A stretch of 35,750 nt of DNA from a virus: positions 1 through 35,750 of IMG/VR virus record IMGVR_UViG_3300046170_000185. One strand, given 5' to 3'. The notes beneath the pieces are model-generated. The model saw only the letters and a program-made list of their open reading frames with translations, had not been told where the DNA came from and did no database searches. Every line of letters starts with the position of its first letter. Positions within the stretch are counted from its first letter, which is position 1. Shown here piece by piece: positions 24,662-32,557 of this stretch. The translations under genes were made by a program, and so were the position numbers.

Positions 24662-24738
24662 GAAAAAGCTGGACTTACAGAGCGAGAAGGAAAACTCACG
24701 CCAGCTAGGGTAAAACGAAAGGGGGCTATTAACCCCCT
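24662..24738 (-). terminator. Tandem terminator-like hairpins after the major capsid gene
   Basis: Read on the minus strand, the first hairpin is GGGGG at 24733-24737 with CCCCC at 24721-24725, followed by TTTCGTTTT. A second is AGCTGG with CCAGCT, running into TTTTTC near 24662-24667. Two weak to moderate terminators in series would give high capsid and lower tail expression, the same logic as the T7 terminator after gene 10. Confidence 0.65.
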
Positions 24739-24742
24739 GTTA

Positions 24743-25723
24743 TTACGCGTCTACTGATTCGTCACAGTCAACACGAACAACTTTGGCTTCTTCCATACGG
24801 ACAGCACCGAAACGAGCTGAAGCGTATGCATACCAGTTGAAACGCATGTCTGCACGTTTTTCAACTTCAGTCTTGATGTCTGATCCAGTAACAGTACGGA
24901 TGGCAGACTTGCACCATACGATGTTAGCACGAACATCACCGTCAGCAGTAGCGTCAGAAACAGTACCAGCGTCAGGAGCGTCGTTAGTCCAAGACAGAAC
25001 AACACCAGTGTCGTCAACCTTAGGCAACAAGTTGCTGATGCAGAAGTTGAAGCCGAGGAAGTTGTTAACCTTACCAGAAACCAACGCCTGAATGTTGTTG
25101 TAGTCGCTAGAGATAACGTTCTCTTCAGCCAACAGGTCAGCGATCTGCTTAGGTGTAACAGCGATGTACAGCTCGTTCATCGGGTCGTCAAGGTCAACGC
25201 CAGCGATTTCGAGTTTAGCACGAGCTTCACGCAGCTTAGCAACAGTCAAGCCTTGGTTAGCGTTAGCAATTACCTGTCCAGCTCCCAATGCAACCGGGCT
25301 ACCTGCGCCAGCCTTACCAACAGAAGCTTCACCAAGGATACCAGAGATGAACTCGATGTCCCGCTTGCGGTTCAATGCAGAAACCATACGCTGAACGTAC
25401 TCAGCAGAAGGGTCAATCAAAGAACGAAGCTTGTCTTGGCTGTCGATCATCAGACCAACGTCATAAGAGTTAGCAGAAACCCGACGACGATCGTGAGCGA
25501 TGCTTGCGATAGGGCTTGTGTTAGCAGTGCCAGTAGTAGCAGCTGAAGTTACTTCTGATGCAGTTACTGAAGACAGAGTGTCGTAGAACTTGTACTCTCC
25601 GTCGATTGAGTCTTCCATTGATTTGCCAGCAAATTTACCGCCCTTAGTCTCTGTGAGGAGGTGCAGGGTAGAAGCAAACTGGTTTACGAAGTTAGGGTCT
25701 AATTGACCGCCTGTATATGCCAT
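24743..25723 (-). CDS. Major capsid protein, 326 residues
   Basis: A 326-residue protein with the look of a T7-type HK97-fold capsid protein. The N-terminal arm (begins MAYTGGQLDPNFVNQFAST), an E-loop region (KFYDTLSSVTASEVTSAATT), the long spine helix (AKLREARAKLEIAGVDLDD), the NELYIAVTPKQIADLL strand and helix, and the terminal ARFGAVRMEEAKVVRVDCDE pattern are visible. The position between scaffold and tail tubular A is diagnostic. Own promoter and a long leader upstream, two hairpins downstream. Confidence 0.9.
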   Translation of the reverse strand: MAYTGGQLDPNFVNQFASTLHLLTETKGGKFAGKSMEDSIDGEYKFYDTLSSVTASEVTSAATTGTANTSPIASIAHDRRRVSANSYDVGLMIDSQDKLRSLIDPSAEYVQRMVSALNRKRDIEFISGILGEASVGKAGAGSPVALGAGQVIANANQGLTVAKLREARAKLEIAGVDLDDPMNELYIAVTPKQIADLLAEENVISSDYNNIQALVSGKVNNFLGFNFCISNLLPKVDDTGVVLSWTNDAPDAGTVSDATADGDVRANIVWCKSAIRTVTGSDIKTEVEKRADMRFNWYAYASARFGAVRMEEAKVVRVDCDESVDA

Positions 25724-25735
25724 TTTATTTCTCCA

Positions 25736-25880
25736 ATTTAATTTTAATTAAGTTAATATATTTAATGTTACTTGTCATGACGCTACTTAATTATCCACAG
25801 AGTGGGTTGTTCGCTAGCATTTAAAGTCTGCGTAGACTGCATCTATCGTGGATTCCGAAGAGTTGCCCACGATTTGATGC
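25736..25880 (-). promoter_or_regulatory. Structured leader of the capsid mRNA
   Basis: About 150 bases between promoter and capsid start. On the minus strand there is ATCGTGG with CCACGAT (7 pairs), AGTCT-ACGC-AGACT, CCAC-TCT-GTGG and a GTCATGAC palindrome, then an AT-rich unstructured run up to the ribosome site. No open frame of note. It could stabilise the mRNA or be a regulatory RNA element. Confidence 0.45.
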
Positions 25881-25886
25881 GTTACC

Positions 25887-25915
25887 TTATATTATAATCT
25901 TACAAAGATTGTCAA
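25887..25915 (-). promoter_or_regulatory. Promoter for the major capsid gene
   Basis: On the minus strand TTGACA at 25910-25915, 17 bases, then ATATAA at 25887-25892 (a TAATAT lies two bases earlier). It shares TTGACAATCTT with the fibre promoter. It sits directly after the scaffold stop. Confidence 0.65.
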
Positions 25916-25921
25916 GATGTT

Positions 25922-26809
25922 TTATAAATTATCACCCAGTCTGCGCATTAAGTCTAAACGCTTCTCCTGAATGTGCGAAGGAATATTACCAGTAGTTCCA
26001 AGCAAGTCCTTGATCTGTTGGTTAACTTCAAACAACTGATCCTTGAGTCCTGCCATTGTATTTGTCTGGTGATGTCCAATTTCCTCGTCGTCTGCAAACT
26101 GTGCCGCAATCTTACCTAGGGTAATTGCCAGTGATGGGTCTTTCAACAATCCAGACTCCATTGCAAACTGTAGGTTGTCTTCGGGCATACCGTTGGCTTT
26201 AAGCATAGCAGTGATGCCATTCATAATCCCATCGTATCCATCTCCCCATTCCTTGCGGAGTTCCTTGTCCATCTCCTCATCAGCTTTAGTTGCAGCTTCG
26301 TTAGCCTCTTCCACTTCCTTGGCTACCATACCCAGATACCAGTCAACCATCTCTTCGGCTTTTTCTGGGCTAGCTCCTAGCTTGAATGCGTGATCTTTAA
26401 ATCCTTCGACTGCATTAGAAAAGAACTCAACAGACTCCTCACCAACCAGCTCCTTGAACTCATCTCCGAATGTAAAGTCGTAACCTTCGGTTGATTCAGG
26501 TCGCCCCATCTTGGTGTAGAACTCAGTCCACTCTTCTTCTGATGCATCGCTACCGGGAACGTCAGTCTTCTTACCTACAAAGCTTTGAAGCTCTTTGATG
26601 TACTTACCAACCTCTGTGGCATCTTTGCCTTCCAGGTTCTTCCAGAATCCAGCAGACTTAACATCCTCGTCGTCTATTTGTGACAGCATTGAATCTACAA
26701 ACGCCTGCTCTGTAGGCTCTGTGTTAGACTCTTCTACCGGTGCAGCTTCTTCTACAACTGGAGCTGCTTCCTCTGTAACCACTTCTTCGTTTACTTGTTC
26801 TTCAGCCAT
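25922..26809 (-). CDS. Scaffold / capsid assembly protein, 295 residues
   Basis: Strongly acidic, with a Glu/Val/Ala-rich N-terminus (begins MAEEQVNEEVVTEEAAP) and long helices, ending in a basic helix (SHIQEKRLDLMRRLGDNL). This is the usual composition of T7-type scaffolding proteins, whose basic C-terminus contacts the capsid protein. The block EEEWTEFYTKMGRPESTEGY is typical of podovirus scaffold proteins. It lies between portal-linked small genes and the capsid gene. The start overlaps the upstream miniprotein stop (TAATG). Confidence 0.85.
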   Translation of the reverse strand: MAEEQVNEEVVTEEAAPVVEEAAPVEESNTEPTEQAFVDSMLSQIDDEDVKSAGFWKNLEGKDATEVGKYIKELQSFVGKKTDVPGSDASEEEWTEFYTKMGRPESTEGYDFTFGDEFKELVGEESVEFFSNAVEGFKDHAFKLGASPEKAEEMVDWYLGMVAKEVEEANEAATKADEEMDKELRKEWGDGYDGIMNGITAMLKANGMPEDNLQFAMESGLLKDPSLAITLGKIAAQFADDEEIGHHQTNTMAGLKDQLFEVNQQIKDLLGTTGNIPSHIQEKRLDLMRRLGDNL

Positions 26810-26916
26810 TATCCTTCTCCCTTGTTTTTCTTTTTAGCTGTGTACTTTTTCTTACTTGCTGGATATGTCTTACCATATACTTTTGCGTTTGCATATTTCT
26901 TTTTAGAACTTTTCAT
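26809..26916 (-). CDS. Very basic miniprotein, 35 residues
   Basis: The frame begins MKSSKKKYANAKVYGKTYP and is almost half lysine; its stop overlaps the scaffold start as TAATG. The product could neutralise or bind DNA or the acidic scaffold (inference). Its ribosome site AAAGGAGG lies far upstream but is brought close by a hairpin, described separately. Coupling to scaffold translation argues for a real gene. Confidence 0.55.
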   Translation of the reverse strand: MKSSKKKYANAKVYGKTYPASKKKYTAKKKNKGEG

Positions 26917-26960
26917 AACAATAGCGAAGTTATCCCTTGCGGGGTGTCGCTACCTCCTTT
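26917..26960 (-). promoter_or_regulatory. Hairpin bridging Shine-Dalgarno and start codon
   Basis: On the minus strand AAAGGAGG (26953-26960) is followed immediately by TAGCGA (26947-26952), an inner CCC/GGG pair, TCGCTA (26922-26927), then TTGTT and the ATG. With the hairpin folded, the effective spacing between GGAGG and ATG is five bases; without it, about 36. Confidence 0.5.
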
Positions 26961-26970
26961 TAGTTTTAGA

Positions 26971-27252
26971 CTACCACTTATCTTTGTTAGCCCAGTACGC
27001 CGCAGACAACACACCCTTGGATATGTTCTTAGCGTGACGAGCTTTGAAAGCTTTGCGTCTAGCCTTTTGCTTTTTAGTTGAAGGATTCTTTCCAGCTCCT
27101 GATACTCCCTGCTGTCCGAACCTTATTGTTTTAACCGTAGAGCCTGACTTGGCTACTACTACATGTGATTTCTTTGAGTGACCCGGTGTACGCTTTGACT
27201 TGTTATAGCCGGATACGCCGATACGTTTTAAAATTGATGCTTTCTTTTTCAT
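26971..27252 (-). CDS. Small basic virion-group protein, 93 residues
   Basis: Highly basic. The segments YNKSKRTPGHSKKSHVVVAK, TIRFGQQGVSG and RRKAFKARHAKN followed by SAAYWANKDKW resemble a small protein found near capsid genes of many podoviruses and marine phages (family recalled from memory, exact name uncertain). Probably nucleic-acid binding or a minor virion protein. It overlaps the next upstream gene by four bases. Confidence 0.75.
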   Translation of the reverse strand: MKKKASILKRIGVSGYNKSKRTPGHSKKSHVVVAKSGSTVKTIRFGQQGVSGAGKNPSTKKQKARRKAFKARHAKNISKGVLSAAYWANKDKW

Positions 27253-27482
27253 CTATACCTCGCTGTTTTCTTTGCAATCTTCTTGGGTTGTTTAACAAAC
27301 TGTTTGCCAGCCTTGCTTCCCTTGCGCTTAGCCGCACTTGTTGCCGCATACTCCTTGTCGCTTAGGGATTCTATTGCCGCCTTGGGCAAATAACGCTCAC
27401 CTGTTTCGCTGGACTTCTTGCCGCTCTTCGTAGTCCACTTCTGCTTAGTCCAATCTTTTAAAGACTTTTGAGATGGTTTCAT
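27249..27482 (-). CDS. DUF5872-like basic protein, 77 residues
   Basis: Start chosen at 27482 (MKPSQKSLKDWTKQKWTTKS), which follows the very strong ribosome site AGGAGGTGG; an in-frame upstream codon would lie in the neighbouring gene. The motifs SLKDWTKQKW, KKSSETGERYLPKAAIESLS and QFVKQPKKIAKKTARYR match from memory a conserved small phage/viral family of unknown function (I believe DUF5872). Basic and helical. Its ATG overlaps the stop of the upstream gene (ATGA). Confidence 0.75.
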   Translation of the reverse strand: MKPSQKSLKDWTKQKWTTKSGKKSSETGERYLPKAAIESLSDKEYAATSAAKRKGSKAGKQFVKQPKKIAKKTARYR

Positions 27483-27658
27483 CGGTATCCACCTCCTGCC
27501 GCTTTGTATACGCGGGCTAGCATCTGAGCCTTGCGTGCTGACCATTGACCGGGCTTGCCACCCTTGCCACCAGCTTTGATGCGGTTGAACTGACGCTTAC
27601 GCATTGTAGGCTTGGTGTAGTTACCAGCCTGATTAACCTTACTCGTATACTTCTTCAT
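27479..27658 (-). CDS. Conserved small basic phage protein, 59 residues
   Basis: Begins MKKYTSKVNQAGNYTKP and ends with KGGKPGQWSARKAQMLARVY followed by KAAGGGYR. The latter block is a pattern I recall as widely conserved in podovirus structural regions. The protein is strongly basic with no membrane span. It starts within the end of the 92-residue gene and ends overlapping the next gene (ATGA), so all three appear to be translated in series. Function unknown, possibly DNA-binding or virion-associated. Confidence 0.7.
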   Translation of the reverse strand: MKKYTSKVNQAGNYTKPTMRKRQFNRIKAGGKGGKPGQWSARKAQMLARVYKAAGGGYR

Positions 27659-27917
27659 CTTTTATTTCATCCATGTTAAGTTGCTTCTTAATGGCTAGGA
27701 TAACATTGCGTAGCGTGTTGATCTTTGCCTCAATGATAGGGTCGTTGTACTCAGTGATGTCCTGCCATTTGCATATCCCTACCAGATACCGCATTACCAG
27801 TACAGCCTCGGGGCTTTCGGGATTGAATACCTCCACGAACGCCCGTCTAGTTTGCTCTGCCAAGTCCTTCTCGTCGTCCCACTTAAAGTCGTAGGTGACC
27901 TTGTCAATGATGTCCAT
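27639..27917 (-). CDS. Hypothetical protein after the portal gene, 92 residues
   Basis: An acidic helical protein (begins MDIIDKVTYDFKWDDEKD). The segment AFVEVFNPESPEAVLVMRYL resembles the small Bbp19-like phage proteins that also sit next to portal genes, but the match is weak. It starts directly after the portal stop. Possible assembly factor; function unknown. Confidence 0.65.
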   Translation of the reverse strand: MDIIDKVTYDFKWDDEKDLAEQTRRAFVEVFNPESPEAVLVMRYLVGICKWQDITEYNDPIIEAKINTLRNVILAIKKQLNMDEIKDEEVYE

Positions 27918-29564
27918 TTACTCTCCCTGCTCTTCCATTAGTTGTCCCAGCAGCTCAGCACCTGAACCCTCTTCAGGAGCCTTCTGGGTTTTAACATACG
28001 CATCACTCATGGCTGTCATCTGCTGTTGCTGAGCTTGTTGCTGTGCCGCTTGAGCTTGAGCCTGACGCTTCTCCATGACCGCTTCTTCTGAAAGCTGTAG
28101 CTCAACAGGAACCATGTTAACTTCCTGAATGAATCGTGCAGTCTTGTCAGCATCTACGTTGTCTAAGATTTCTGGTTTAAACTGAGCGATCTGCATCATC
28201 TGTTGCATTGCAGTCATAGTACCGAACAGCTCAATCTGGCGTGAAGCAATAGAAGCTTTACCTACTAGGTCGAACTCTAGGTTAGCTCCAGACAGCTCTG
28301 GTATCTCCAGCTCAGGAAACTTACCAGCACGCAACATAATACCAAACGCTCTTTCCAAGATAGGTGTGACGAAGTATTTGTTGATTCGGTTAACAGCAGG
28401 GCTTAAGAACTGTAATGATAGGTTCAGTCGCTCTGATGATTCAAATGCAGTCATGTTCTTCTTGTTGTGTAGAGGATTGAATAACGGTACATAGAAGGCA
28501 TCCATAATCTCTTCTTCCTTCTTCTGTATCATTGCATCATTGACCATTACATTGTCTTGCGGGCGTAGCTGCTCAGGCTTAGACAACGGGTTGCCAGCGT
28601 TCCAGTAAATGATGGAGCCTTGGTCGTTACTGATACGACGAACACTACCATCGTTAGGTGCTAGCCATGGCGGGTTAGATACACGCTCAGCTCCACGAAT
28701 GCGGGATACTTCCATGCGGTTAACTAAAGGCATAGTAGAGAACACCTCTAATGCAGGTGACCGACCATACTTCTCGTAGTTAGTTTTATAAAACCGACCC
28801 ACTGAATAGGGCATCTCATCAAACCCTGACTCCTGAACCATTTGCTTACCTTCCAAGGAGATGTAGTAAGACGCTATTGGCTTCTCAGTCTTCTTCAGTG
28901 AGTCGGGAACAAACCCGGTTCTAGGCATTACGATATGTATAAATGTAGACTCTTTGTTAGATGTCTGCGGGTCTTTAGCGAAGTCACTAATAGACGTGGG
29001 GCAGTCGCCACCAAACTGCTGTACTGCTTGGCGTGCGGTTAATTTGAACTCACGGATAACAGTATCAACATCTCCCATGTAGTTTTCACAGAAGAAGAAC
29101 TGGTTAATATAGTGAGAGCGGAAGTTGAGGTCACGCTTGGTGTTTGGTTCACAGTACAAAGCTGTTGTTCCAATGTATCCACAGTGGTCAATGCACTGAC
29201 CCATCTCCTCGTAGAAGTTAGAGTCTTCGATTCCACGTACAAACTTCTTGGTAACAGATGATAATGCACGCTTGACGTTATCTGACTTGCCTAGCTCGCG
29301 ATCTTGTGACTGAACGCGAATCCAGTTCTGACCCTGAGGGAACAGGTGACTCATCATACCAGCAGTAAACATACGACGAGCCTTAATGCCTACGTCCGTT
29401 ACACGCTGTACATCATTACGCTCACCCTTAGCTCTTTTGCTTTGGATGTTGTCAGCACTAGGGTTGCAGAACTCGGCGGCTGATTCGTATAGTCTTTCAA
29501 AGTTAGTTCGCTCTGAACTTCCCTTCTCTCTTTGGTACATCTTAATTAGCGAATTAACATCCAT
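27918..29564 (-). CDS. Portal (head-to-tail connector) protein, 548 residues
   Basis: A T7 gp8-type portal. The N-terminus (REKGSSERTNFERLYESAAE, FCNPSADNI) is characteristic, as are RRMFTAGMMSHLFPQGQNWI, the MPYSVGRFYKTNYEKYGRSP block, the PWLAPNDGSVRRISNDQGSI strand region and the Gln-rich C-terminal helix (AQAQAAQQQAQQQQMTA). It forms the ring for DNA packaging and the base for the tail. Length equals the T7 family norm (about 536). Starts with ATG overlapping the shifted end of the upstream gene (TAATG). Confidence 0.92.
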   Translation of the reverse strand: MDVNSLIKMYQREKGSSERTNFERLYESAAEFCNPSADNIQSKRAKGERNDVQRVTDVGIKARRMFTAGMMSHLFPQGQNWIRVQSQDRELGKSDNVKRALSSVTKKFVRGIEDSNFYEEMGQCIDHCGYIGTTALYCEPNTKRDLNFRSHYINQFFFCENYMGDVDTVIREFKLTARQAVQQFGGDCPTSISDFAKDPQTSNKESTFIHIVMPRTGFVPDSLKKTEKPIASYYISLEGKQMVQESGFDEMPYSVGRFYKTNYEKYGRSPALEVFSTMPLVNRMEVSRIRGAERVSNPPWLAPNDGSVRRISNDQGSIIYWNAGNPLSKPEQLRPQDNVMVNDAMIQKKEEEIMDAFYVPLFNPLHNKKNMTAFESSERLNLSLQFLSPAVNRINKYFVTPILERAFGIMLRAGKFPELEIPELSGANLEFDLVGKASIASRQIELFGTMTAMQQMMQIAQFKPEILDNVDADKTARFIQEVNMVPVELQLSEEAVMEKRQAQAQAAQQQAQQQQMTAMSDAYVKTQKAPEEGSGAELLGQLMEEQGE

Positions 29565-29594
29565 TACATTGAATCCTTTTTTATCTTCTTGGGT

Positions 29595-29813
29595 TTAGCT
29601 AGGTAGCTGGAGGGTGCTGCAAACTTCTGTTGAGCTGTTCCTAGTACTGAGCCTTGCTCTCCCCATCTTCTGACCACGCGTAGTGTACGTTGACTGGATT
29701 CTACGGCTAGCAGCTCTACGCATAACTGGAGATACTATCTCTGCTGATACATCCTCTGCCGGTGGCGGGGGTGCTGTCGGTGGCGGAATTGGTTTTGATT
29801 TCTTACGTCCCAT
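29595..29813 (-). CDS. gp7.3-like small virion or tail assembly protein, probably frame-shifted
   Basis: As read it has 72 residues: a proline-rich N-terminus (KPIPPPTAPPPPAEDVS) followed by an Arg-rich segment (MRRAASRRIQSTYTT). The final 24 residues look unnatural. One base on, an open frame (WGEQGSVLGTAQQKFAAPSS, then YLAKPKK) runs to a stop that overlaps the portal start as TAATG. The intact protein would thus end at 29564 with about 82 residues. Position before the portal matches T7 gp7.3, a small scaffold-like tail protein. Function is inferred. Confidence 0.55.
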   Translation of the reverse strand: MGRKKSKPIPPPTAPPPPAEDVSAEIVSPVMRRAASRRIQSTYTTRGQKMGRARLSTRNSSTEVCSTLQLPS

Positions 29814-30138
29814 TACTAAGTCTCCTAATTCTGTCTAGTTTATAAAATCGAAGGGTATCATCCCCTCTTTCAAATGCAACCCACTCAACGTTATATGGGC
29901 ATATTTCAAACAATCGGTTCAAATCTCCTGCCGCGTAATGTACATACCAACAGTCTAATTTGTCAACATCTTTCAAAGAGTTTTCGTTTTCTAACAAATT
30001 TTTGTTGTGTAGCTGAGCCAGCACGAACACTTGATTGTCGCTATACATCAGCCCATTATCCGAGTAGTGAAGTATCAACTCCTCTAACCTGCTCCCATAA
30101 AGGTCTTTTGCTTTCTGTATCGGTGTATTCATTGACAT
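29803..30138 (-). CDS. Hypothetical protein, 111 residues
   Basis: Begins MSMNTPIQKAKDLYGSRLEE, within the end of the terminase gene (overlap 83 bases), and ends overlapping the next small gene by 11 bases. It is soluble with an aromatic acidic middle (DCWYVHYAAGDLNRLFEICP). The long overlap with terminase is unusual, but the frame is well formed and continues well beyond it. Family not recognised. Confidence 0.65.
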   Translation of the reverse strand: MSMNTPIQKAKDLYGSRLEELILHYSDNGLMYSDNQVFVLAQLHNKNLLENENSLKDVDKLDCWYVHYAAGDLNRLFEICPYNVEWVAFERGDDTLRFYKLDRIRRLSNGT

Positions 30139-31495
30139 ATTCCTCCGCTTCTCCTACCGACATTGGTAGGCTTCTAACCTCTCCGCTGCTTAAATAAGGC
30201 GTGACTAAGCCTAGGTGTATAGCCATTACCATTGTTCTAAATGCATCCGCCCCATGAGAGTGTTCATCATGCACCGGTTTACCTGATGACCCCTCCCTGT
30301 ACAAACCTAGGTGGTCGAATAAGTCTTTGCATCTTTCGTGGATAAGTATCTTTCTAATCATGCGGCGACAGATTTCAATATCCTCCAGTACGGACTTAGT
30401 CTTGGGTACTCGTCTAAAGTCTATGCCAACCTCTTTGGCTCTTGTAATTAAGTCACCAAACAGCATTCGTTTTGATACATCGTGCGGTGCGTAGTGACCT
30501 GCATATCTGTAGTTCTTGCTGTTTAGTACCAAGGCATAGTCCTCAATCTTCTTACCATTTGATTCGTGATAGTCGATGATGAAGGGCTTGCCTTCTATGA
30601 TCTTGGCAAATACAATGCTGGTTGCATCACTAGTACCCAAGTCCCAGAAGGTGTACACTGAGCCGGGAGCATCGAAGTTTCCGTAGCGTTCCTCCTTCTC
30701 TAGTATCTGTAGTTCGTGACCATAGTAGCTATTCTGTACCTGTGCAACAGCTTCGTTTAAATACTCCTGCCTAGCCATGGTGTACGATATGATGCCGGAA
30801 TCCACATCGTCCTGAATGTTTTTGTACGGTCTACCATCGTATGGATTGATAATACCTTCTAGCTCAGGGTTAATGTTTAGCTCCCCATCGGGGCTTTTCC
30901 AGTAGTTGGTCTTTGTGTTCTCTAGCGTAAGATGCTGTGTAAACCAGTTGTCTCTGTTCTTGTTAGCCTCGTATAGCTTGTACAGATGGTTACTCTGTCC
31001 ACGCATTGTGCCGTTGAATATAGCAAACGCTGAACCTTCTGTGAGGATAGGTGCAAGAAACCCTGTTACTTCTTCTTTATGCAGAGAGAACTCAGACAGC
31101 ACGTAGCCAGAGCCACCCTGACCTACGAAGTTTAGGTTGTCTGTACCATCAATCTTAATCCGGCTACCGTTAATCAGGTCTAAATAAAAATCTGAGTTAT
31201 TCTTTTTAGCTACAATCTGAGGCGGACAAAGCAGGTCTACCAGCTTAACGCCCCCCGCCCACTCACAGATGTTATCCCATAACGCACGTTGCGCCCACGC
31301 TCTAGTAGGGAACAGGTAGTAGTAACTGCCCGGCGTCTGCATAGCCCTAGATACCAAGGCTGCAAACGAGGTCACATCCTTACCCGCTCGACGACACCAA
31401 GATATTACTGAATACTGCGCACCCGCATCAAACGCCCTTAGGAACGGTAGCTGGTATGGTCTAGGAGTAACTGTTGGTAGAACTATGTTACTCAC
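30056..31495 (-). CDS. terL: Terminase large subunit, 479 residues
   Basis: The packaging motor. The GTG start lies at 31495, overlapping the upstream zinc-finger gene. Walker A variant WCRRAGKD is at 33-40, Walker B-like YVLSEFS at 131-137, the coupling motif region FAIFNGTMRGQSNHLY follows, and the C-terminal nuclease has YTFWDLGTSDATSIVF and the late SHGADAFRTMVMA, the expected metal ligands. The order ATPase then nuclease and the size fit. It also has CKDLFDHLGLYR and the helix FDHLG near the end. Functionally it would cut and package DNA into the prohead. Confidence 0.92.
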   Translation of the reverse strand: MSNIVLPTVTPRPYQLPFLRAFDAGAQYSVISWCRRAGKDVTSFAALVSRAMQTPGSYYYLFPTRAWAQRALWDNICEWAGGVKLVDLLCPPQIVAKKNNSDFYLDLINGSRIKIDGTDNLNFVGQGGSGYVLSEFSLHKEEVTGFLAPILTEGSAFAIFNGTMRGQSNHLYKLYEANKNRDNWFTQHLTLENTKTNYWKSPDGELNINPELEGIINPYDGRPYKNIQDDVDSGIISYTMARQEYLNEAVAQVQNSYYGHELQILEKEERYGNFDAPGSVYTFWDLGTSDATSIVFAKIIEGKPFIIDYHESNGKKIEDYALVLNSKNYRYAGHYAPHDVSKRMLFGDLITRAKEVGIDFRRVPKTKSVLEDIEICRRMIRKILIHERCKDLFDHLGLYREGSSGKPVHDEHSHGADAFRTMVMAIHLGLVTPYLSSGEVRSLPMSVGEAEEYVNEYTDTESKRPLWEQVRGVDTSLLG

Positions 31496-31640
31496 TATCT
31501 TCTTCCCCTAGGTACTCAGACTCCTTCTCCATGCAACGCTGGCACACAGCAAACTCCAGTTCGCCCTTGGGGTCAAGGTATTCAAACACAGGGTTTTCCT
31601 CATCCCAGTCAGTAGTTTCACATTCCCAACACAATTTCAT
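31488..31640 (-). CDS. Zinc-ribbon miniprotein, 50 residues
   Basis: Begins MKLCWECETTDWDEENPVFE. Two CxxC pairs (Cys4/Cys7 and Cys33/Cys36) would bind one zinc ion. The rest is acidic. It has the ribosome site AAGGGAAG and overlaps the terminase GTG start by eight bases, suggesting translational coupling. Function unknown. Confidence 0.65.
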   Translation of the reverse strand: MKLCWECETTDWDEENPVFEYLDPKGELEFAVCQRCMEKESEYLGEEDSE

Positions 31641-31705
31641 AACTTCCCTTTCCGCGCCGCCTCGTACCCTCCCGGGTAAATCAAAAGCGTAGCGTTTAAA
31701 ATTTT

Positions 31706-31948
31706 TTAGCCAATAATCTCTAACTTCTCAACGCACCCCATTGGGATAGCGATTTGATCTTTTAAATCACAGTGATCGTCTGTTTTGTAACGGCAGGTGC
31801 TTAGTCTTATGTACTTCTTCGTAACGCTATCTACCCACCCCATGACCTCTGCTGGTGCTGGTTCAAGCTTAGCATCGCTGTGTAGGTCGGCTGTAATGTC
31901 CATCCATTCGATGTAGACCGCGTCACCCTTAGAAACTTTCATCTTCAT
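31706..31948 (-). CDS. Hypothetical protein, 80 residues
   Basis: Start at 31948 follows GAGGAGG at good spacing; a second Met two codons on is also possible. Mixed beta-type sequence (KGDAVYIEWMDITADLH, then VDSVTKKYIRLSTCRYK) suggests a small barrel. It overlaps the upstream zinc-ribbon gene by 20 bases. Family not recognised. Confidence 0.6.
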   Translation of the reverse strand: MKMKVSKGDAVYIEWMDITADLHSDAKLEPAPAEVMGWVDSVTKKYIRLSTCRYKTDDHCDLKDQIAIPMGCVEKLEIIG

Positions 31949-32234
31949 CTTCGTCCTCCTCTTCGCTGCCTAGCTCTTTAATCCAGTTCATCATATCTTC
32001 TAGCGACTCGAACTCAACCTTATCCATCTCAACACCATCAGCGTCCTCTGTAATGTACTCAGCCTCTGCGTTCTCGAAGTCCTCCAGCAAAGCTATAGCC
32101 TCTGAGCCACAGTACGGACAGTACACGGGGCTGCTATGTATGCCCTCTATCTGCAAACCAAAGCCGCTCTCAGGTACAAGAAACTTGTTCTTGCAGTCTG
32201 CACACTCCCAGTTCTCTAGCCATTCCATCTCCAT
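31929..32234 (-). CDS. Zinc-ribbon protein with acidic tail, 101 residues
   Basis: Two CxxC pairs, CADC at 11-14 and CPYC at 39-42, form a rubredoxin-like zinc ribbon. The C-terminal 50 residues are strongly acidic and end GSEEEDEDEDESF. The start overlaps the preceding stop as TAATG and has AAGGAAGG upstream. Zinc ribbons with acidic tails can bind nucleic-acid enzymes, but no function can be assigned. Confidence 0.65.
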   Translation of the reverse strand: MEMEWLENWECADCKNKFLVPESGFGLQIEGIHSSPVYCPYCGSEAIALLEDFENAEAEYITEDADGVEMDKVEFESLEDMMNWIKELGSEEEDEDEDESF

Positions 32235-32551
32235 TACTCGCCTTCCTTCCAGTCTTTGTAAGATATTATAGTTATCGCAATATCCTGCTCCGTCTCCCCT
32301 AGACCAGCCAGCTTAGCCAGCTTATCCGAAGCCTGAGCGTTGCCCCGACTAGATTCCTTTAGCAGATGCTTCATAACCATCTCGCGTAACCCAGCCTTGT
32401 CTTCTAAATCCACAGCCCCACCAGATGGCATCGTTTCCTTAACCTTCTCCAAAGCTTTGAATGGCTCAGCTAGTCTACCCGCCAACGCCCATAACTTCTT
32501 GTTGTCATCGCGGTCACTAGTCATCTCGTTATATATTTCTTGTTGATTCAT
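32234..32551 (-). CDS. Terminase small subunit candidate, 105 residues
   Basis: First gene of the leftward half, which is the usual place for a small terminase. It has a helical N-terminus and a middle helical segment, and ends with DKLAKLAGLGETEQDIAIT followed by a short strand (IISYKDWKEGE), a C-terminal pattern often seen in small terminase proteins. It is shorter than most family members, and the DNA-binding part is not certain. It could also be a regulatory protein. Confidence 0.5.
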   Translation of the reverse strand: MNQQEIYNEMTSDRDDNKKLWALAGRLAEPFKALEKVKETMPSGGAVDLEDKAGLREMVMKHLLKESSRGNAQASDKLAKLAGLGETEQDIAITIISYKDWKEGE

Positions 32552-32557
32552 AATTCC

